This document shows positions 57,766-64,000 of a stretch of 64,000 bases of DNA, in pieces. The position numbers and the translations under genes are program-made. The DNA is from Ashinkailepas kermadecensis (Eukaryota > Arthropoda > Thecostraca > Neolepadidae). The DNA is taken from NCBI GenBank assembly GCA_034440615.1, contig JAOTOM010004684.1, forward strand, positions 79,501-143,500. The letters run 5' to 3'. Within the stretch, counting starts at the first letter, position 1. Each line of letters begins with the position of its first letter. The notes under the pieces are model-generated. The model did no database searches, was not told where the DNA came from, and worked only from the letters and a program-made list of their open reading frames with translations.

Positions 57766-58135
57766 TTGCCTGTCCGTCATGAAACCTGCATTTATAATTC
57801 GTTTTGTGTTGCATATTGTTCCCATACGTTTATGTTTCCTCAGCAGATTACCTAAAATCGCCCACACTCCGACGTTGGTTTGCCTGAAGATGCTTCAGAC
57901 GTTCATCTTAAGGCAGTAGACAATTTTCCTCGTCAGCCGTCGTGGCTCTGGTGCCGGTAGGTGAGGCGAAATATATCGCAGCTATTCCTGACTACACACA
58001 CCATTTCATTCCGTGTTTATGCGATGCCTTGATGACATGTGGCCTTGCTCCCGTTTGCATGGAGCTAAGTTCCAGTCTTTATTTGCAGAATAAGATAGGT
58101 AGCAAATTTCGACGCAGATCCCAGCGCAGCATTTT
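57766..58135. other. Unique sequence, no gene recognised
   Basis: No frame or RNA gene signal before the SINE. Confidence 0.35.
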
Positions 58136-58464
58136 TCCGCCCCGGTAGCGCAGTTGGTTAGAGCGCTAGCCTGCTCTGGTCTCCCCTGTCCTGGCGACAC
58201 AGGGTTCGAGTCGCTTCGCGCGCTCGCATTTAGCCCCCGGCTAGGAGGGTCAGTTGGCAGCTGGCCCATTAAGGACGAGGATGAGCTACCGGGCGGCCGT
58301 GTCGGTGCATTGACGGCACGTTAAACTTTCGGTCAAAATTTTGCCGTTGAACTAGAATTCATGGATCGGGTGGTGGGGCCAGGGTTCACGCAACAAGCTC
58401 TGCTTAGCAATAGGACCCTGGTTCATAAAACTACCCCAGCAAAAACTCGGATTATTATTTTTTA
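58136..58464 (+). mobile_element. tRNA-derived SINE, copy 1 (with head)
   Basis: The 5' part is tRNA-like: TAGCGCAGTTGGTTAGAGC at 58146-58164 fits the polymerase III A box, and GGTTCGAGTCG at 58203-58213 fits the B box. The two are about 57 bp apart, longer than in most tRNAs. A tRNA-unrelated body follows (GGCGGCCGTGTCGGTGCATT, CACGTTAAACTTTCGGTCAAA, GGTGGTGGGGCCAGGGTTCA), then a CTACCCCAGC end and an A/T-rich tail. The composition and layout are those of a SINE, not a tRNA gene. Family unknown to me. Confidence 0.8.
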
Positions 58465-58467
58465 AAT

Positions 58468-58690
58468 GCGATATATGCCGCCCCGATTGCATAGCCCCTC
58501 GGCTGGGATAGTCAGTTCGCAACTGGCCAGATAAGGCCGGGGCGGCCGTGGCGGTGCATTGGAGGCACGTAAAACTCGGTCAAAATTATGCGTTGAACTA
58601 CAATTATCGGATTGGGTGGTGGGGCCAGAGTTCACGCAACAAGCTCCGCGAAGCATAGCTTGTTGCCACATCTACCCCAGCAAGAATGTT
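58468..58690 (+). mobile_element. tRNA-derived SINE, copy 2 (head deleted)
   Basis: This second copy of the same body lies a few bases downstream and in the same orientation: GGCGGCCGTGGCGGTGCATT, CGGTCAAAATTATG, GGTGGTGGGGCCAGAGTTCA, CTACCCCAGC. The first nine bases (GCCGCCCCG) match the start of copy 1, but the tRNA-like head with A and B boxes is missing. The copy therefore lacks its promoter. Confidence 0.8.
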
Positions 58691-60256
58691 TACCAAATAG
58701 AAATGGAGGAAGGAACATGAAGCTAAACGATTTAAATGACTCCCACTCCCGGCACGACTGGAACGGGTGTCAGACGGATGGCGTTCTCGATCGTAGCATG
58801 CAATTTGTATCCCCTGACTGTATCTGTCTAGCAGTTCACAGTAAATGAAAGACGGGTGCATCAGGATCGAACAGTGCAATCAAGCTTACCTTATAGCAGA
58901 TGAAAATGAGCTATGTTGTGATAGCTTAGGCCAAGCTTTAAAGTTACATCTAGCGCAAGCTTCAAGCATTGCAGAAGAAAGGCTGCCACTTATATCCAAG
59001 TTTGCTTTGGCTATTCGCGAAGGCATGGAACAGTGTTCAACAATCGTGCAATGTGAAATTTGCTGGGATGACATTTTGTTAATCTGAGTGTAAAATACCG
59101 CTTTGTGCACCTTACGTAGTTTGGATGCTAACTATGTTTGGTACACAAACGTACGCACTTCAAGTGCAAGATTAAATAATGAATCGAAACTCAAGATATT
59201 TACATCAAAGTGCATATTTCATACGAACAAGAAAATATTTACATTGATCGCCAGCTTAAGGATTCCTGAGTATTATTTCGATTTAATTCGGCAATGGGAC
59301 AGATTTCAGTACATACCGTCGTTTTGATGTAATTTATCTGTGAAGTCGAAAGAATCACCAATGACGGGAAGCATGCTGATATTTCGCCAATGATAATGCG
59401 AGTAAAACATTATATATTTGCAAGTTATAAGCTGCAAATGTAGGCAAGATATCCAGGTCATTGAAGATCTACGCGATCGGACTTTCAGAGAATACACTTT
59501 CTGTGCAATTTGTGAAAACTTTTGGCAGCGAACCGTGGCGAATGTTCATATCTGCATAAGTAAAAATATGGTAGGTTAGCACGGTCGAATAGATTATGAT
59601 AGAATTCAGTTACCCTACTTAGCATCCGGGAACAATAGTAACGAGACTTTCTCTCTTGAAGTTGTGTGGTTAACCATGTATATATTTACGCGACGATGAA
59701 TGTTTCAGCATGATTCGTCGGCTACCAGCAAACCCACGCGGTGAACGAAAACAAAACTGGACTGTGCTTTGGCCGACAGGTGCTGGCAGGATTCCAGATA
59801 TCCCACCACCAACCTTCGCGCCGGTGGGTGGACGTTCAGTGGTTGTGGCACGCGCTATGGGTTAGGTTATCTGGCTGGAACAAGGAATTGATTGTTCTGC
59901 TCCCCTAATATCGATCAAAAAGGCACGAGAGGCAGCACACGCGTATTTAGATCGTCTTTTCCTTAGGAGAGAACTTCAAGAACATTATTGTTGGCTCATT
60001 TATGTATGTGTTGCACATGTTGCCGCCAAGATAACCAATGCCAGTGTCACCAGGACGGTTCACACTCTAATGTCATGGAATACGCCGATCGATGTTGTTG
60101 TTGCCATTGTTGATATTCCCTTGATATATGTGTAAAACTATATGCACTAATTCTGGGTTAACCGTGCGACATTACTGAAACATGTTTGATGGTGCATCCA
60201 AGTCTACATATCAGCATGAAATAATTGGACTTCGTTATAGATATCAAGCATGGCGC
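58691..60256. other. Unique AT-rich sequence, no gene recognised
   Basis: An 80-codon plus-strand frame (58845-59087) is mildly protein-like, but it overlaps a minus-strand frame of similar length and has no known motif. Confidence 0.4.
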
Positions 60257-60960
60257 TTAGGGCAGGATCATTTTTAACAATGGCCGTGCGGTACGTTCCA
60301 GGTGCCCCGGGGCACCATCGCAAAAGGTCGCGTTCGGTTGTAGTTCGCGGGACTGTGTGGAGGTGCGTCGACTGGGTTCCACGGAAGCGGACGTGTGTGT
60401 GCGATTCACCGGGCTAACCAGGTGGTGACAGCGGGACACAGCGGACCATCGGTCAGACCGTCAGAACGCCAACACCACCGCCGGTCGGCACTCAGTCAAC
60501 ACGCCTAACTTCAGACAGACTGTTCCGGTGACGACCGCACGGCCGTACGCGCGTTGCCCGGCCTTCTGGCCGCGAGAACCAATCTAAATCGGTCGGCAGC
60601 GCTGCATGAGAAACGACGCGGCGGGCCTGAGTGGATCCGCCGTCAGCTGCCGCCGCCGCGTAAACATCTCTAATGATTTAGCGTCGCGTCGAACACGCGA
60701 ACGCGCCGCAAGACAGACGCCGCCGCTGGTTGCCGTCGGCGGCGCCGTGATCAGTCCTCATCGGTGCCGTCGGTGGGCGGCTGGCACGGCCCGTGCCCTG
60801 CCGTGTCCGCACACGCCAGGTCAGCCGCGATGACGCGTGGCAGACGCCGTCGACATCGATCTCCGTGCGATGACTTGCCGCCGACGCCAGCCGCCGTGGA
60901 AGAGGCTAGGGGGACTGGCAATCGTGTGCACATCGCGTCCGCTATTGTTTGTGTGTGCTA
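60257..60960. other. CpG-rich island-like stretch
   Basis: About 700 bp with strongly raised G+C and CpG density stand out against AT-rich flanks. They have no tandem structure that would explain the composition. It could be a promoter CpG island. No gene body could be recognised on either side. Confidence 0.4.
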
Positions 60961-61931
60961 AGCCGTTCGTGCCTGTTCCGTATGTGGAAAAGCAGCATAG
61001 TTGACCTAGCCGGTCATAGGCCTCGGTCCAACTACAGCAAACACGTTGACGTTCCACCGTTAATTTGTGAATGGCTTTTTCCACCCATCCACAAATCAAG
61101 GGTGCAAACCTGGAAAAGACTTTGGTATGACAAGGCAAGCTCATTGAGAAAATGACTTATCTCTTGAATTCGTCCAGGAAATTGTTCGGCGGTGGTGAGA
61201 GGGGCGCGCTCTCAGTTTTTCTTCTTCAACTTTGGGTGAGCACAACATTTTGTCAAGTTGGCTTCATGGTGACATGCCACACTAATCTTGTTTTGGTGAA
61301 GAAGCTGCCATGCCCGCTATGTGGAAGTATAATCCCCTGTCACAAAGAAATAAACACCCAGGGTCCGTGTGGTTGATTTCACCTGGCCGGGAGAATACAT
61401 TTCTGAAAAGCATTGGGGAGCCAATACACGGAGACAATGGTGGGGCCCAAATTGATTCGGGGGACCAGCCCATGGGATCTGGTGTTAAGGCAAAAATTGT
61501 TTGAGAGCCACGCAAACATTATGGGTTAAGACTCCCTTCCCCCCTCCCCCCATCTCCTCCAAGAAAATGTACTAAGTCGGCACCTATGAACTTGGCTATT
61601 TCGTATGGCGGAAATTCCTCGGCTAATCTATGTTAAACGAGGCAGGTTTGTACTCTGTAGGCGTTCTTAAAAGCTACAGGTTCGACAATACCCACTAGGT
61701 GGCATTAGCGTGCACGGATATCTGGCATCGACGCTACGCTGCTGGTTGCCGAGTGACGGCACGTGGAATAGAAGGTGCATAGTTGCAGTGCATAGCTAGG
61801 GTAGATAGACATTGAAAGGTGTGTGGGATATTGGAGGACTGGTTTCTTCAGGATGTGGGATGGTTGGGGAGGGTCTTTTTACCAGGCTTATAGTATCTTC
61901 CGTTTACAGACTTAACTGGATGGGCCCTTGG
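60961..61931. other. Unique sequence, no gene recognised
   Basis: Frames are 60-77 codons on both strands with no recognisable family. The right end may already belong to the LINE 5' region. Confidence 0.4.
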
Positions 61932-62390
61932 GTCTCTTATTAAGGCTAAACGCTTTATAACTTTATATAGGGTGTACCTAGCAGTGGATTCAGCACCTTC
62001 CTTCGGGATGTGATACTGATGAGATTGTCTAAGGTAGCACAATGGGTATGATGGGAGGAGTTTGTAATTGTTGAGTGTGTTATGCAATAGCAAGTGAGTC
62101 TCTTATTAAGTCTAAACGCTTTATAACTTTATGTAGGGTGTACCTAGCAGTGGATTCAGCACCTTCCTTCGGGATGTGATACTGATGAGATTGTCTATGG
62201 TAGCACAATTGGTATGATGGGAGGAGTTGTAATCGTTGGTGTATTGTGTGAAGTATTTTTTAATAATTTATAATTTATATAGGGTGTACTAGCGTGTTGC
62301 CTTCCTTGGGGAACTGTGTTGTCTATGGTAGCACAATGGGTATGATGGGAGGAGCTTGTAATTGTTGAGGGTGTTATGCACTAGCAAGTG
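61932..62390 (+). repeat. 166-bp tandem repeats upstream of a LINE, about three copies
   Basis: TCTCTTATTAAGGCTAAACG begins at 61933 and recurs at 62099 (period 166 bp). Both copies contain GGGTGTACCTAGCAGTGGAT, CTTCGGGATGTGATACTGAT and GGTAGCACAATGGGTATGAT. A third, shorter and diverged copy follows (about 62270-62390). Lying directly upstream of LINE coding in the same orientation, these look like 5' UTR monomers, which in several LINE families carry the promoter. Confidence 0.88.
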
Positions 62391-62654
62391 AATGGTGCTA
62401 GATAGGCTGGGATATATAGCTTCCTAGGAACTTGGGATAAGGGATTGATTGGGGTGAGAGTATGTACATTTCTAGTACCCTTTCTAGATAGGCTTAACCC
62501 AGATGGGTTAAGCCCAGTGGAATCTCACCGGCTTCCACAAGGACCGTGCCTAACTGCAGTCTTCTACATTCACTTCAAGCTTTTCACACCACTTTCACGG
62601 ATAAGGTAGTACTAAATAGGAATATAAGCAATAGTAAAAAAACAAAGGGCACCT
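62391..62654 (+). other. Likely LINE 5' leader
   Basis: This lies between the tandem monomers and the first coding frame and holds no clear ORF. GATAGGCTTAACCCAGATGG has an inverted or repeated TTAACCC-type motif near 62490-62515. Assignment to the LINE is by position. Confidence 0.35.
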
Positions 62655-64000
62655 ATGTTACCACGGGAATTGAATATTTGTCACGTAAATATTAACAGTA
62701 TTACTGCAGGAAATAAGCAAGATAAACTGCAGCAATTGGTTGAAAATAGCTGTATTAAGATCCTAGGATTAACGGAAACTAAGCTAGATGAAGCAATCAA
62801 TCCATCTATGTACAAGCTTAACGGATATCATGTATTATTACGCCATAGGAATAGAAAAGGGAGCGGTGTTGCATTATATGCAGATGCATCACTGTGGATC
62901 AAAAGGCTCAGTGAATTAGAAATAGAGGGTGAGGAATGGATTTGGGCCAAAGTTAAAATTCAGGAATCCACTCTGCTCATATGTTGCATTTACTTACCTC
63001 CGAATCTTAATTCCGAACGACTACAACTATTTATCGATCGCTTCACCGAAAGTATCAGCTTAGCACAGACTCACTCACCGACGTCGACACTCGTATTAGG
63101 CGACTTTAATGCAGGAAATATCTATCTAGATCCGCTGCTGTACGCACACAGTGGCATAACACACTTCGACCACAAACATCGAGACACCGCAAACATGCTA
63201 AGCCTTACTCAACTTATTGACAAGCCAACACGACTAGCCGAAAATTGCCGAAACTTACGTGATCTTATATTTACTACTAACAATGATATCGTTCTTGGAA
63301 GCCGAATCATGTCCCCCTTCTCACACTTGGATTACTTTCCCATCATGGTATCACTTAGTATCCTTCCTCCACAGCCAAGCCGCGGCGTTTACAAAACAAT
63401 ATGGGATTACACAAGACTAGACCCAGCACGACCTACTACACTGCTACGAAAACACGAACTGGGGTCAATTCTTGGACAGTGACTTGGATACTGCAACTGG
63501 CCAGTATATATCTGCCATTCTAACCTCATAAAAGGCTGACGAACAGGAAGTTCTAAGAATAATTAATTCCCTAAGTGCAAATAAATCCACTGGTCCGGAT
63601 CAAATTCCAGTCAAACTTTTAAAATTATCTGCCATTATAATATCAGAACCTCTCACAAGGTTATTCAATAAATCACTTGCGGAAGGCATTTACCCCAGCA
63701 GATTCAAAGAAGCAGACATTAGACCAGTATACAAACACAAAGGGCCACCATCAGACTACACTTGCTATCGTCCCATAAGTATTCTCTCAGCATTGTCAAA
63801 AATATTCGAGAAGATCGTCTATCGACATATCATGTGCCATCTTACTCAACATTCTCTACTTACAGATAGACAGAGTGGGTATCGTCGCAGCCACAGCGCA
63901 GAAAAGCAGCTACTGTACCTGACGCACAACCTATACAAATCACTGGACTCTGGACATGATTTTACTGCCATCTATCTCGATATTTCCCGCTATTTTAATA
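62655..64000 (+). pseudogene. Non-LTR retrotransposon endonuclease-RT, partial at window edge
   Basis: The ATG at 62655 opens a 275-codon frame with apurinic-type endonuclease motifs: HVNINSI, GLTETKLDE, GSGVALYAD, GDFNAG, RDLIFTTN and SHLDYFPI. A frameshift near 63440 is followed by a TAA at about 63532. RT motifs then follow: ANKSTGPDQIPVKLL, RFKEADIRPVYK, YRPISILSALSKIFEK, TDRQSGYR-HSAE and AIYLDISRYFN at the window end. The usual linker of more than 100 residues between endonuclease and RT is almost absent, so an internal deletion is likely. I assign it to the jockey/CR1 superfamily of LINEs. The right end is cut by the window. Confidence 0.88.

Noticed and set aside
57161..57855. Gly-Met-Pro-rich frame resembling a structural or collagen-like protein
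   Set aside because: It is the 24-bp repeat read in one frame. A 1-bp slip at about 57629 breaks it, and there is no signal peptide or flanking domain.
58138..58215. Genuine tRNA gene
   Set aside because: A- and B-box matches are good, but spacing is too long, the anticodon arm is not clear, and the same downstream body recurs in a second copy, so it is a SINE head.
58845..59087. 80-codon plus-strand frame as a small gene
   Set aside because: An antisense frame of equal length overlaps it, no motif or homologue is recognised, and no promoter or splice context is visible.

Overview
This is a window of eukaryotic nuclear DNA, most likely from an invertebrate animal. It has no bacterial-style operons. 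It is full of minisatellites and carries decayed retrotransposons of animal type: a Ty3/gypsy LTR element, CR1-like and jockey-like non-LTR elements, and a tRNA-headed SINE. A short motif near 18.85 kb reminds me of a dispersed repeat seen in arthropods, which would fit a crustacean or similar animal, but that is a weak lead. I could not identify a complete host gene. Long open frames in the first 47 kb almost all lie inside tandem repeats and should not be read as genes.

Layout. From 1 to about 47 kb the window is unique, unrecognised sequence broken by more than twenty unrelated tandem arrays. Units range from 6 to 246 bp and arrays reach 1.7 kb. The main ones are a 37-bp array (1.6-3.4 kb), a 105-bp GA-rich array (3.6-4.2 kb), a 20-bp array (7.9-8.7 kb), an inverted/direct 115-bp array (13.9-14.3 kb), a hexamer array (17.2-17.5 kb), a 19-bp array (17.7-18.3 kb), 37/34-bp, 38+17-bp and 21+32-bp modular arrays (19.9-24.5 kb), a 42-bp array (30.1-30.4 kb), a 40-bp and then a 33-bp array (37.6-40.1 kb) and a 30-bp array (41.0-41.8 kb). 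By my estimate tandem repeats fill close to a fifth of the window. An A/C-only tract at 10.76-11.10 kb may be an assembly artefact. Several CpG-rich stretches (13.7, 20.5, 26.8, 35.0, 42.4 and 60.5 kb) could be promoter-like islands, but no gene could be attached to any of them.

From about 47.6 kb to the end, mobile elements dominate. A dead jockey-like LINE lies on the minus strand (47.64-49.37 kb). Next is a 7.3-kb Ty3/gypsy element on the minus strand (49,515-56,857). It has paired 142-bp TG...CA LTRs, a candidate primer-binding site and polypurine tract, and broken gag-protease-RT-RNase H-integrase coding. Inside it lie a 21-bp minisatellite and a 5'-truncated CR1-like LINE inserted in the opposite orientation into the RT domain. 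Further on are a 24-bp array (57.2-57.8 kb), two tandem copies of a tRNA-derived SINE (58.1-58.7 kb), and a third LINE (61.9-64.0 kb, plus strand) with 166-bp tandem repeats upstream of its endonuclease and RT coding. That LINE runs off the window edge.

Nothing here forms a working pathway. The window reads as heterochromatin-like or intergenic DNA shaped by successive retrotransposon insertions and by tandem-repeat expansion.
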